From Akkermansiaceae bacterium (GTDB lineage Bacteria > Verrucomicrobiota > Verrucomicrobiia > Verrucomicrobiales > Akkermansiaceae): a stretch of 64,000 bases of DNA. Under the pieces are notes generated by a model. It saw only the letters and a program-made list of their open reading frames with translations. It ran no database searches and had not been told where the DNA came from. The DNA lies in contig CP059069.1 in assembly GCA_017798145.1 (NCBI GenBank), positions 2,589,226 to 2,653,225 on the forward strand. Reading direction: 5' to 3'. Of the stretch, positions 10,427 through 19,896 are shown one piece after another (position 1 is the first letter of the stretch; each line of letters begins with the position of its first letter). Made by a program: the position numbers and the translations under genes.

Positions 10427-10582
10427 ATGTCCAAGCACAACTCACTCAAGTCAAACGCCACCGTCGGCGGCAAACGCTCCGTCCTCAAGCGCTTTGAACG
10501 CGTCAAGCTGCTCAAGGAGCGAGGCGAATGGAAGCAGGGCAAGTCCCCGATCGGTCTTCCGAAGACCAAGCACGAGGGTTAA
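10427..10582 (+). CDS. Small basic protein of Verrucomicrobia/Planctomycetes/Chlamydiae (TIGR04137 type)
   Basis: A 51-residue, strongly basic protein starting MSKHNSLKSNATVGGKRSVL and ending GLPKTKHEG. It matches the small basic protein family confined to the PVC group. Its role is not established, though size and charge suggest RNA or ribosome association. It is clearly coding: the pattern is conserved and the start is flanked by a normal intergenic region. It is the best taxonomic marker in the window. Confidence 0.88.
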   Translation: MSKHNSLKSNATVGGKRSVLKRFERVKLLKERGEWKQGKSPIGLPKTKHEG

Positions 10583-10646
10583 CCCTTCGTCATTCCGCAA
10601 GCTCCCATCTCCGCGCCTACAGTGCGGATATACAACAGCCTTTTTT

Positions 10647-11348
10647 ATGTCCGAGGGAGTCAGACTGAACAAATACCTGGCATCATGCGCCATCGGTTCG
10701 CGCCGTGCCTGCGATGAGCTCATCGCATCCGGACGCATCGAGGTGAACGGCGAACCCTGCACCAAGCTCGCGACCCGTGTCACCGAGAAGGACTCCGTCC
10801 GCGTCGATGGCAAACGGGTTTTCCCAAAGGAGGAAATCGTCGTCATTTTCCACAAGCCCCGCGGATACGTCTGCACCCGCAGCGACGAACTGGGCCGCCA
10901 AACCATCTACGACCTACTCCCACCCGCCATGCAGTCCCTCCATCATGTCGGACGGCTCGACGCCGACTCGGAAGGGCTGCTGATCCTCACCAACGACGGC
11001 GACCTCTCGCAGCAGCTCATGCACCCATCGAAATCGGTGGAAAAGGAATACCTCGTCACCTCCAACCAGGCCTTCGAGAACTCCCACCTCGACCAGTTCC
11101 TCGCCGGGGTCTACACGGACGAAGGCAAGCTCAAGGCGAAGAACATCGAGCGCGTTTCCGCCCGCCGCCTCAAGGTCGTGCTCGACCACGGCGCGAAGCG
11201 CCAGATCCGCGTGATGTTCGAAGCGCTCGGCTACCAGGTAACCAAGCTCCTGCGCGTCCGCATCGGAAAGCTCTGGCTCGGTGATCTTGAGCCAGGCAAA
11301 TATGCGATCCTCAACGGCAAGGAAATCGCGATGCTGCTCGGGAACTGA
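10647..11348 (+). CDS. RluB/RsuA-family pseudouridine synthase
   Basis: An rRNA pseudouridine synthase of the RsuA/RluB/E/F group. In 233 residues it has an S4 RNA-binding domain (GVRLNKYLASCAIGSRRACD and RIEVNGEPCTKLATRV, about 4-60), then the catalytic domain with KPRGYVCTRSD, the catalytic motif VGRLDADSEGLLILTNDG (D105), and GAKRQIRVMFEALGYQVTKL. The intact S4 domain and this motif set are most like RluB, which modifies U2605 of 23S rRNA. ATG 10647 is chosen over far-upstream starts because the S4 domain begins there. Convergent with the OmpA-type gene to its right. Confidence 0.88.
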   Translation: MSEGVRLNKYLASCAIGSRRACDELIASGRIEVNGEPCTKLATRVTEKDSVRVDGKRVFPKEEIVVIFHKPRGYVCTRSDELGRQTIYDLLPPAMQSLHHVGRLDADSEGLLILTNDGDLSQQLMHPSKSVEKEYLVTSNQAFENSHLDQFLAGVYTDEGKLKAKNIERVSARRLKVVLDHGAKRQIRVMFEALGYQVTKLLRVRIGKLWLGDLEPGKYAILNGKEIAMLLGN

Positions 11349-11576
11349 TCCAAGCCCCCCCGCCATTTCAGGCATTGGGCAGACCTGCCATTGCAACATT
11401 TCCCGGGGATTTCATGCCATATCGTTGAAATGCCTTGAGAAGCCGCGGGTTCCGAAGCGATTCTCAGACCCGGAGGAGCGCCCTATCCTTTCCTTGGGGG
11501 ACCGCATCGACCATGGCCGCCTCGTCTCGTACCAAAAATGTGAATCCGGCGCACCGTAAGTCCCGGCCCACAGGTT

Positions 11577-12896
11577 TCAGAAGTCGAGGTAGATTTCAGT
11601 GCGGCGGTTGGCACGGCGGCCGTCGGGGTTGTCTTCTCCCGTCTCGGTGAGGTTTGGGCGGCGGGGCTGGGAGGCGCCTTTTGCGAGGGTGATGATCTGG
11701 GCGGCGGGGACACCCTCTGCGGCAAGGAAGTCGCGGACGACGGCGGCTCGCTTGGCAGAGAGGGCGTCGTTATATTCGGCGGTGCCGAGGGCGTCGGTGT
11801 GGCCGCTAAGGGTGATTTTCTTGCCCGCATCGCCCTTGAGCATGGCGGAGACGATCTCAAGCTGGCGGCGGGTGCGGTCGCTGACAGTGTCCTCGTCGAA
11901 GCCGAAGTAGAGGGCGAGCGTTTCGCCGCCGGCGGGGTTTTTGGACAAGCGGGAGTAGTAGGCATCGCCGCCGGCGACACGCTGGGCGTAATCGGCAAGG
12001 AGGGAGTCGAGGTTGATTTCGGAGACGAGCCAGTTTGAGGGAGCCGGCGGCTGGAGGAGGTTGAGTGCGAACTGTGCGGACTGGGTGCCATCCTTGGTCT
12101 CGACGTTGGCCAGGTATCCGGTGGTGTCGCCGCGTGAGAACATGGCGCGGAGGGGCTTCTGGGATCTCATGCGATATTCGCCTTCCTCGAAGAGAATGCA
12201 GAGGGCGGCGATCTTGGCCTCGGAAACGGTCTTGGGATCGACGAAATCGCGGGCGAACTCGAAGTCCTGCCGGAGGACTGCCTGTAGGAAGGCATCGGCG
12301 ACGCCGAGGGAATCGGCTAGGACAGCCTTGGGGATGGGCTGGCCTGGGGCGGGTGGGAGGGTGAGTTTCTCGACGAGCCATTTGCCGTTTTCGTTGCGGA
12401 GGTCGAAGAGGATGCGGTCTCGTCCGGCCTCGCGTTCCTCTAGTTCGAGCGCCCAGCGTGCCAGGCGGTTGAGCTCGAGCTCGCCGATTTCACGGACACC
12501 GCCGGGGCGGCGGAGGCGGAGAGGTTCGGCATCAGCGAGGGCGCTGAGCGCGGCGAGGTTGCCGGAATCGAGAGCCTGCTTGCCGATGAGCTTAGAAACG
12601 GCGGCCATATCTCCTTTTTCGAGCGCTTCCCCGATGCGGGTGAGGAGTTCGGAAGGGTCTGCCACAGCGAGGCCGACTCCTAGGTTTTCGAGGATTTCCT
12701 CGGGTGTCTCCGGCTCGGCGGGCTGGTCGAGGGTGCCGATGGGAGCGGGCGCGGGCTGTGCGGCTGGCTGGGCGGGGGTGGCGGGTGGTTTGGCGGGTGG
12801 GGCTTGCACACCCGGTTTCCAGATGAGCAGTCCGATCGCGGCGGCGGCGAGGACGGCGGCGAGGCCGAGGAAGAAGTATGCGGTCTTGTTGCTCAT
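11577..12896 (-). CDS. OmpA-family envelope protein
   Basis: A 439-residue exported or membrane-anchored protein. An N-terminal hydrophobic helix (YFFLGLAAVLAAAAIGLLIW) leads into a proline/alanine-rich linker, then a middle region of unknown fold (about 80-315). A C-terminal OmpA domain starts at ETLALYFGFDEDTVSDRTRR and contains SGHTDALGTAEYNDALSAKR and NRRTEIYLDF, the peptidoglycan-binding pattern. The frame is open to 12989, but ATG 12896 with GGAAAG upstream matches the start of the helix. It follows the HtrA gene on the same strand after 93 bases, which suggests a shared envelope-stress unit. Confidence 0.8.
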   Translation of the reverse strand: MSNKTAYFFLGLAAVLAAAAIGLLIWKPGVQAPPAKPPATPAQPAAQPAPAPIGTLDQPAEPETPEEILENLGVGLAVADPSELLTRIGEALEKGDMAAVSKLIGKQALDSGNLAALSALADAEPLRLRRPGGVREIGELELNRLARWALELEEREAGRDRILFDLRNENGKWLVEKLTLPPAPGQPIPKAVLADSLGVADAFLQAVLRQDFEFARDFVDPKTVSEAKIAALCILFEEGEYRMRSQKPLRAMFSRGDTTGYLANVETKDGTQSAQFALNLLQPPAPSNWLVSEINLDSLLADYAQRVAGGDAYYSRLSKNPAGGETLALYFGFDEDTVSDRTRRQLEIVSAMLKGDAGKKITLSGHTDALGTAEYNDALSAKRAAVVRDFLAAEGVPAAQIITLAKGASQPRRPNLTETGEDNPDGRRANRRTEIYLDF

Positions 12897-12989
12897 AAAA
12901 GCTTTCCGTTTTGGGATTTCAAATTCGAAGGATGAACGATTTTGCGGGGTGCACGCCAGATCGGATACGCGGAAAGGCGGGCGGATCAA

Positions 12990-14489
12990 TCATTTCTCGG
13001 GAGCCGGTAGGCTGAGGCGGATGGGTTTGCCAGCACGGATGAGATGAAGGGTGGTCGCCTGGACAGCGGCTGAGGTTGCGAGGTGCAGATAGAATTCGTT
13101 GGAGCTGGAGATCTGGGAGTTGTTCAGGGCGATGATGAGATCCCCGGGAAGGAGTATGCCCTCCGCCTGTGCCCCGGGCATGATTGCGCTGACGACGACG
13201 CCACGGAAACCGCGCAGGCGCTCGTTGGTGGTGAGATCGCGGACTTCCACGCCGACGCTGCGTATGATATCGGCGTTGTCCCTCATTTTGCCGCCGGGGG
13301 CGAGCTCCGTGTAAACGGGTGCGGTGGTGGCCTCGGTGATGGTGGCCTCCAGGGTAACGAGCTCGCCCTTGCGCCAGGCGACCATGGTCACTTTCTCGCC
13401 GATCGCGGAGCGCTGCACGAGCGAGATGAGCTGTGCGGTGTCCTTGATGACCTGGCCGCCGTAGGAGACGACGACATCGTCCGGCCTGAGTCCTGCGCCC
13501 TCCGCGGGAGAGCCGGGCGTGATGCTCAGAACGGCGGAGCCATTGGAGTCCGGGTAGCCGAGCTGGCTGCGGACGGCGGGGTCGAGATCGAGCATCTGGA
13601 CTCCGAGAAAACCGCGGACAGGTCGGCCGCGGTTGATGATTTGACCGAGTGCCTCGGCGACTTCGTTGGAAGGGATGGAAAAGCCGACTCCCTGGAAGCC
13701 GGGGTTCGCGCGATCCTGGCTGTAGATGGCGACGTTGATACCGATGATCTCACCGGTCAGGTTTACCAGCGGGCCACCGGAATTCCCTGGGTTGATGGCG
13801 GCATCAGTTTGGAAAAGGTCGCGCTGATTGTCGGAGAGCGAGCGCTCCTTGGCGGAGATGATGCCCTGGGTGACGGTTTCGCCGAGGCCAAAGGGATTTC
13901 CAACGGCAAAGACAAGCTGGCCGACCTCGACGAGGGAGGAGTCGCCGAGTTTCAGTGGTGTGAAGGTTTCCTTGGAGTCGATCTTGATGACGGCGATGTC
14001 GAGAAGCGGGTCTTCGCCGATGAGGGTGGCGCCGTAGGTTTTGCCGCCGTGCAGGGTGATGGTGATTTTCTGTTGGCCGGCGATGACGTGATGGTTGGTG
14101 ATGATGTGCCCTTCCTTGGAGACGATGACACCTGAGCCCTGGCCTTGCTCGCGGTAGCTCTGGAGGCGGGAGCGACCCCAGAAATCCATGAGTTTCTCGG
14201 TGCGGTAGCCGGTGGTGTCGATGCTGACGACGGAGGGGACAACGGCGCGGGTGAGGCGGGCGTATTCCTCGTTGAGCCGGGAGAGCATCTCAACATCGCC
14301 TAGGTTCAGGGCGGGTTTGTCGGATGGGGTGAAGGTTTCCGGGCGGTTGTTGTGATGTTTTTTCAGGAACGAAGGAATGAGCGAACCGAGTTCACCGCCG
14401 TTGCGCCATGTCCGCAGAGCCGTCACGAGCAGGAAAAAGACGACGAAGACGGTGAGCAGGGAAAGGAAGCGCTTGATGGCAGGTGGCAT
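12990..14489 (-). CDS. HtrA/DegP-family periplasmic serine protease
   Basis: An envelope quality-control protease and chaperone. The 499-residue protein has an N-terminal membrane anchor (FLSLLTVFVVFFLLVTAL), then a trypsin-like domain with the complete triad: H134 in GHIITNHHVIAG, D164 in PLLDIAVIKID, S237 in INPGNSGGPL. Two PDZ domains follow, the first around RPVRGFLGVQMLDLDPAVRS and GLRPDDVVVSYGG, the second around GVVVSAIMPGAQAEGILLPG. The frame is open to 14585, but ATG 14489 immediately precedes the anchor. It probably leads the unit with the downstream OmpA-type gene. Confidence 0.92.
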   Translation of the reverse strand: MPPAIKRFLSLLTVFVVFFLLVTALRTWRNGGELGSLIPSFLKKHHNNRPETFTPSDKPALNLGDVEMLSRLNEEYARLTRAVVPSVVSIDTTGYRTEKLMDFWGRSRLQSYREQGQGSGVIVSKEGHIITNHHVIAGQQKITITLHGGKTYGATLIGEDPLLDIAVIKIDSKETFTPLKLGDSSLVEVGQLVFAVGNPFGLGETVTQGIISAKERSLSDNQRDLFQTDAAINPGNSGGPLVNLTGEIIGINVAIYSQDRANPGFQGVGFSIPSNEVAEALGQIINRGRPVRGFLGVQMLDLDPAVRSQLGYPDSNGSAVLSITPGSPAEGAGLRPDDVVVSYGGQVIKDTAQLISLVQRSAIGEKVTMVAWRKGELVTLEATITEATTAPVYTELAPGGKMRDNADIIRSVGVEVRDLTTNERLRGFRGVVVSAIMPGAQAEGILLPGDLIIALNNSQISSSNEFYLHLATSAAVQATTLHLIRAGKPIRLSLPAPEK

Positions 14490-14641
14490 GGGGTGGGGTG
14501 AAAAGTGGTTGCAAGATGCCAGCTCCGGGGCATTTTCCAAGTCCCAATGGATGGGGCGGCCCACTCGGTGTGGGGGCGCCAGCAAGGGGTGGGGTGATGA
14601 TTATGTTATCTTTTGACCTCATAAGATCTTCATCATAAGCG

Positions 14642-14806
14642 TGTGGACAAGTCCGTGATTGGCGTGTTCCGCACTGCTGGATCGGGTGTTCCATGCGAAT
14701 GACAAGCTGTGCCGTGCCAAGGGCGGGATGCCCGAAAAGCCGGATGCTACGGATCTCCGAAATGGTTCCCAACGGCTCCCCACATGTTTTTGGGCCTTTA
14801 TCCACA
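14642..14806. promoter_or_regulatory. Two DnaA boxes in the htrA/SDR intergenic region
   Basis: The 343 bases between htrA and the oxidoreductase gene hold a perfect DnaA box TTATCCACA at 14798-14806 and a near-consensus one, TTGTCCACA, on the minus strand at 14642-14650. A short AT-richer stretch (about 14596-14640) lies beside the first. This could be a DnaA-regulated promoter pair or part of a replication region; two boxes alone do not define an origin. No other gene is seen here. Confidence 0.3.
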
Positions 14807-14832
14807 GCTTGTTGGTGGCGAGGATTCGGGCG

Positions 14833-15483
14833 TTGAAACGCATAATCATCACGGGGGGGACGGGCGGGCTGGGCGGTGCGGTCGCATCCGTTTTCAGGGA
14901 GAACGGGTGGGAGACAATCCAGCTCGGGAGGCGGGATCTCGATCTCTCGGACGAGACGGCTGTGAAGGAGTTTTTCCGCAGGGAGGCCTGTGATGTATTG
15001 GTCTGTGCGGCGGGCATGGTGAACGATATTCCGCTGGCGAGGATGCCGGAGAGCGCATGGGATGATGTGTTCGGGCTCAACTACACGGCAGGGGAAAGGT
15101 GCGCGCGGGCGGCGCTCCCCGGAATGGCGGAAAGAGGGTGCGGGCACGTCGTTTTCATTTCCAGCCATGCGGCGATCGATCCGACGATTGGCCAGGTGGC
15201 CTATGGGGCGGCGAAGGCAGCCCTGTTGGGACTGACTTCCTCGCTTGCCGAGGCATGGGGTCGCAAAGGGATACGTATCAATGCGGTTCTGCCGGGATTC
15301 CTTGAAACGGCGATGACCGCCGGGGTTTCCGCGAAGCGAAGGGAAGCCGTCATGAAAGATCATCGTCTCGGCCAACTGAACACGAAAGAAGCGGCGGCGG
15401 ATTTCATATTTTTCCTTGAGGGGAGAATGCCGCACACTTCCGGCCAGGTGTTCCAGCTGGACAGCCGCCGGGGATTTTTCTGA
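14833..15483 (+). CDS. Short-chain dehydrogenase/reductase
   Basis: An NAD(P)-dependent oxidoreductase of the classical SDR family, about 216 residues. The cofactor motif RIIITGGTGGLGGAVA lies at the N-terminus, VLVCAAGMVND matches the NNAG-equivalent strand, and the active site is S (VFISSHAAID) and YGAAK. It resembles FabG-type 3-oxoacyl-ACP reductases, but the substrate cannot be deduced. The start is TTG 14833, chosen because MKRIIITGG is the normal SDR start and GAGGA lies about nine bases upstream; the frame is open further upstream. It is followed by tRNA-Arg. Confidence 0.82.
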   Translation: MKRIIITGGTGGLGGAVASVFRENGWETIQLGRRDLDLSDETAVKEFFRREACDVLVCAAGMVNDIPLARMPESAWDDVFGLNYTAGERCARAALPGMAERGCGHVVFISSHAAIDPTIGQVAYGAAKAALLGLTSSLAEAWGRKGIRINAVLPGFLETAMTAGVSAKRREAVMKDHRLGQLNTKEAAADFIFFLEGRMPHTSGQVFQLDSRRGFF

Positions 15484-15554
15484 AAAACGACCGATAGCCT
15501 TGACACAAGTGGGAAAAAGGTGCCATTTTTCGCGCCCGCAGCAACTCTGCGAAC

Positions 15555-15631
<77 letters not shown>

Positions 15632-15640
15632 CTTTCAAAG

Positions 15641-15674
15641 CCCCGGATTTCCAGAAAGGAATCCGGGGTTTTTT
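15641..15674 (+). terminator. Rho-independent terminator after tRNA-Arg
   Basis: CCCCGGATTTCC, loop AGAAA, then GGAATCCGGGG and a TTTTTT run. The stem has one bulged T. It starts ten bases after the tRNA end. Confidence 0.88.
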
Positions 15675-15705
15675 GTTTCCGGCGGCAAAGAGCCAGGCAG
15701 GGGAA

Positions 15706-18700
15706 TCACGCGTGGTACTCCTGGATGCTCTGCACCGTGAATTCGATCTCCTTGAGGGATCGCATGGCTTTCACGGTGGCTTCTGCAGCAGCCATGTTGG
15801 TGGCGTAGGAGATTTTCTGGGCGATTGCGGTGGAGCGGATCAGGATCTCGTCGGCGCGGGACTCGTGGGTTGCAGGGGTGTTGATGAGGAAGTGGATCTC
15901 GTTGTTCTTCATCATGTCGATGACGTTCGGGCGCGCCTGCTCAAGGACTTTGTAGACACGCTCGGCGGGAATGCCAGCCTCGGCGAGTTTCGCCAATGTG
16001 CCGCCGGTCGAGCAGATCGTGAAGCCAAGCTGGTGGAGGTCGCGGGCGATGGTGACGGCACGTTCCTTGTCGCGGTCGGCGACGGATAGGAAGACCTTGC
16101 CCTCGGTGGGGAGCGAGTTGAAGGCCGCCATCTGGGACTTCGCGTAGGCCATGCCCCAATCGGCATCGATGCCCATGACCTCACCGGTGGATTTCATTTC
16201 CGGGCCAAGGACGATGTCAATGCCGGGGAAGCGGTTCCATGGGAACACGGCTTCCTTCACGGAGAAGTGTTGCGGGACGATGGTTTCCGTGTAACCCATA
16301 TCGGCGAGTTTTTCGCCGACCATGATTTTTGCAGCGAGCTTGGCGAGGGAAACCCCGGTGGCCTTGCTGACAAAAGGCACTGTGCGGGAGGCTCGGGGAT
16401 TGACCTCGATGACATAGAGCTCCTCGTCCTTGACTGCGAACTGGATGTTCATCAGGCCGCGTACTTCCAGCTCGCGGGCGAGGTCTTTGGCGGCCTTGTC
16501 AATCTGCGCCTTGATGTTGTCAGAGATGGAGAAGGCGGGGATGACGCAGGCGGAGTCTCCGGAGTGGATGCCGGCCTGCTCGATGTGCTGCATGACCGCG
16601 CCTACCACAGAGGTCTCGCCATCGCTGATGCAATCGACATCGATCTCGGTGGCGTTGTCGAGGAAACGGTCGACGAGCACGGGGCGCTCCGGGGAGGCGG
16701 TGACGGCCTCGCGCATGTAGGTGGAAAGCTCTGCGTCGGAGTAAACGATCATCATCGCGCGACCGCCGAGAACGAAGGACGGGCGGACAAGCACTGGATA
16801 GCCGATGCGGTTCGCGACCTCGATCGCTTCCGATTCGTTGGTGGCGGTCCCGGCTTCCGCCTGCTTGAGGTTGAGCTTGTCGAGCAGGGCGGAGAAAAAT
16901 TTCCTATCCTCCGCGAGCTCGATGTTTTTCGGTGAGGTGCCGATGATGGGCACGCCGTGGCGCTCGAGGTCTGCGGCGAGGTTGAGCGGGGTTTGGCCGC
17001 CGAACTGGACGATGACGCCGTGGGGCTTTTCCTGGTCGCAGATGTTGGTATACGTCCTCCAGTGTGAGCGGCTCGAAGAAGAGCTTGTCCGAGGTGTCGT
17101 AGTCGGTGGAGACGGTCTCGGGGTTCGAGTTCACCATGATCGTCTCGTAGCCGAGCTCCTTGAGCGCGAAGGCGGCGTGGACGCAGCAGTAATCGAACTC
17201 GATGCCCTGGCCGATGCGGTTCGGACCGCCACCGAGGATGATGATCTTTTTTTTGTCGGACTGCCGGGCTTCGTTCTCGTCGCCGTAGGTGGAGTAGAAA
17301 TACGGGGTGTAAGCCTCGAACTCCGCGGCACAGGTATCGACCAGGCGGTAGGTCGGAATGATGCCCTTGGATTTGCGCTCGGCGCGGACTTCATCTTCCG
17401 TGGTGGATTTCGCTTTCGCAATCTGGCGGTCGGAGAAGCCGAGTTTCTTGGCCTGCTTGAGATCGAGCTTGGCGAGATTCTTGCCTTCCTCGGCGATCTG
17501 CTGGAGGTGGCGGAGGAACCATGGGTCGATGTTCGTCGCGTCGAAAACCTCTTCCAGGGTCCAGCCGTTCACGAAAGCGGTCTGCAGCCAGAAAATGCGC
17601 TCGGCATTCGGGATCTGCAGCTTGCGGGTGATCTCGTCCTTGGTCGGTGATTTCGGATCCTTGTTGTCGAAGCCGAAGCCCCAGCGGCCGGTTTCGAGGG
17701 AGCGCAGGCATTTCTGCATGGACTCCTTGAAGGTGCGGCCGATGGACATGGCCTCGCCCACGGACTTCATCGAGGTGGTAAGCACTGCATTTGCAGTAGG
17801 GAATTTCTCGAAGGTGAAGCGCGGGATTTTCGTGACGACGTAATCGATGGTAGGTTCGAAGGAAGCTGGGGTGACGCGGGTGATGTCGTTAGGCAGCTCG
17901 TCGAGGGTGTAGCCGACGGCGAGTTTGGCGGCGATTTTCGCGATGGGGAAACCGGTGGCCTTCGAGGCGAGCGCGGAGGAGCGGGAGACGCGGGGATTCA
18001 TCTCGATGACGATCATGCGGCCGCTCTTCGGGCATGTGGCGAACTGGATGTTCGAGCCGCCGGTTTCCACGCCGATCTCGCGGATCACGGCGAAGGAGGC
18101 GTCGCGCATGATCTGGTATTCGCGGTCGGTGAGGGTCTGGATGGGCGCGACGGTGATCGAGTCCCCGGTGTGGACGCCCATGGGATCGAGGTTCTCGATC
18201 GAGCAGATGACCACGCAGTTGTCCGCGCAGTCGCGCATGACTTCCATTTCGAATTCCTTCCAGCCGAGCAGGGACTCGTCGATGAGGACTTCCGAAACGG
18301 GCGAGAGATCGAGGCCGCGGTGGACGATTTCCTCGAACTCGTCCTTGTTGTAGGCGATGCCGCCGCCCTGTCCGCCGAGGGTGAAGGCGGGGCGGACGAT
18401 GAGGGGGAAGGTTCCGATCTCCGCAGCAACCTCGCGGCCTTCCTCCATGGTGCGGGCGATGCCGGAGCGTGGCATATCGAGCCCGATTTTTTCCATCGCC
18501 TCCTTGAAAAGGTGCCTGTCCTCGCCCTTGTCGATGGCCTCGGCGTTGGCTCCGATCATTTTCACCCCGTGCTTCCCGAGGGTGCCCGATTTGAAAAGCG
18601 ACATCGAGGTGTTGAGTGCGGTCTGTCCTCCGAGGGTGGGAAGGAGTGCGTCCGGTTTCTCACGGATGATGATTTTCTCGACGACTTCGGGGGTGATCGG

Positions 18701-18901
18701 CTCGATGTAGGTGCGGTGGGCGAACTCCGGATCGGTCATGATCGTGGCGGGGTTCGAGTTCACCAAAATGACCTCGTAGCCTTCCTCCTTGAGGGCTTTG
18801 CAGGCCTGGACTCCGGAGTAGTCGAACTCACAGCCTTGGCCGATGACGATGGGGCCGGAGCCGATGACGAGAATTTTGCGGATCGAGGTGTCTTTTGGCA
18901 T
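15706..18901 (-). pseudogene. carB: Carbamoyl-phosphate synthase large subunit, frameshifted
   Basis: The large subunit makes carbamoyl phosphate from ammonia, bicarbonate and two ATP for arginine and pyrimidine synthesis. The N-terminal frame starts at ATG 18901 ([20 protein letters not shown]) and carries the first ATP-grasp half, the oligomerisation region and the second synthetase start. It shifts after [10 protein letters not shown]. The second frame continues as [10 protein letters not shown] then [14 protein letters not shown], covering the second ATP-grasp domain and the MGS-like allosteric domain to EYHA. One extra base near 17047 explains the break; removal gives 1064 residues, normal for CarB. 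No other damage is visible, so an error is likely. carA is not in the window. Confidence 0.9.
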
Positions 18902-19013
18902 GTGCGCGTGCGAGTTGCTTAAACTTTCAGGGGTTTGGCAGGGATATGCCGGATTGTAAAGAGAAGGGGCTGCGCAGCCGTGTGAAAAGCCGCACCGGCG
19001 GAAGTACCGGATG

Positions 19014-19886
19014 TCATGCGTTCTCTGCGAGCTTGTGGTTCATCGCGATGGATTTGCGGAGCGCACCCATGACATCGACCAAGCCTTGGTGTTCCTTCGC
19101 GGCTTTCTTGCAGGCGGCGTTGAGAGAAACGTTGCGGCTCACATGCCGTCCGATCTCGGAATAGAGCTGGCGCATCTGGGTGTCCAGGACACCGAGCTCC
19201 GCCCGCAGCGTGGACATTTCCTGGTTTGCGTCACCGATGTGCTGGAAAGCCTCGGAAGCTTTCTCGCGGCGCTCTTTCTTGCGGACGAGGATTTCCGCGT
19301 CGATCAAGTCGATCTGGGCGTCGCCAGCGGTGATTTTTTCCGCAATGACATGGCGCTCGGTTTTGAGTGCGGAGAAATCGCGTTTCAGTTCGTAGAGCCT
19401 TTCGGAAATCTTTTGCAGCTCCTCGGGGCTGTGGTTGCCCTCGGAGGTCAGCACCTCTTCCTTGGTCTTGATGCCGTCGTAGAGCCTGCGAATGTCCCTT
19501 GCCTTGGCGACGACGATGTCCCGCTCCCGGGCAAGATCCTCGAGGGTGCCAAGCACTTTCTGGCGCTCGTCGAGGAGATCCTGGAAGGGCTGGTTGGAAA
19601 TGCCGAGCAGCCCCGACCTTTCCTCGTGCGCCTTTGCAAGTGCTTCGCTGCATTTCTCAAGTTCCCCGGCCACCCGCTCGCGTTCCTTGATCAGCTTGCG
19701 CAGGTTCCAGTATTCCACGGAAAGCTCCTCGATGTCCTCCACACGTTCCCAAACCGCTTTTCCCAGGTAGGATTCCGCTTCCTTGAGAAGGTGCATCTCC
19801 GCAGCTGCGTCACCCATCCGCAAGTTCTTCCGGTGGTAGCCGAAGGTCTGCGCGATGCGACAAATGAGATATCTGGCGGGCGTCAT
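19014..19886 (-). CDS. Coiled-coil protein of unknown function
   Basis: A 290-residue protein dominated by heptad-rich helices. Charged, Leu/Ile-spaced segments run from about 50 to 250 ([40 protein letters not shown]). No signal peptide, membrane helix or catalytic motif is seen. It could be a structural or scaffold protein; similarity to SMC-type coiled coils is generic. It starts ten bases after the acs stop on the same strand, so it is probably cotranscribed with acs. Confidence 0.6.
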   Translation of the reverse strand: MTPARYLICRIAQTFGYHRKNLRMGDAAAEMHLLKEAESYLGKAVWERVEDIEELSVEYWNLRKLIKERERVAGELEKCSEALAKAHEERSGLLGISNQPFQDLLDERQKVLGTLEDLARERDIVVAKARDIRRLYDGIKTKEEVLTSEGNHSPEELQKISERLYELKRDFSALKTERHVIAEKITAGDAQIDLIDAEILVRKKERREKASEAFQHIGDANQEMSTLRAELGVLDTQMRQLYSEIGRHVSRNVSLNAACKKAAKEHQGLVDVMGALRKSIAMNHKLAENA

Positions 19887-19896
19887 GCGGCGGTGG

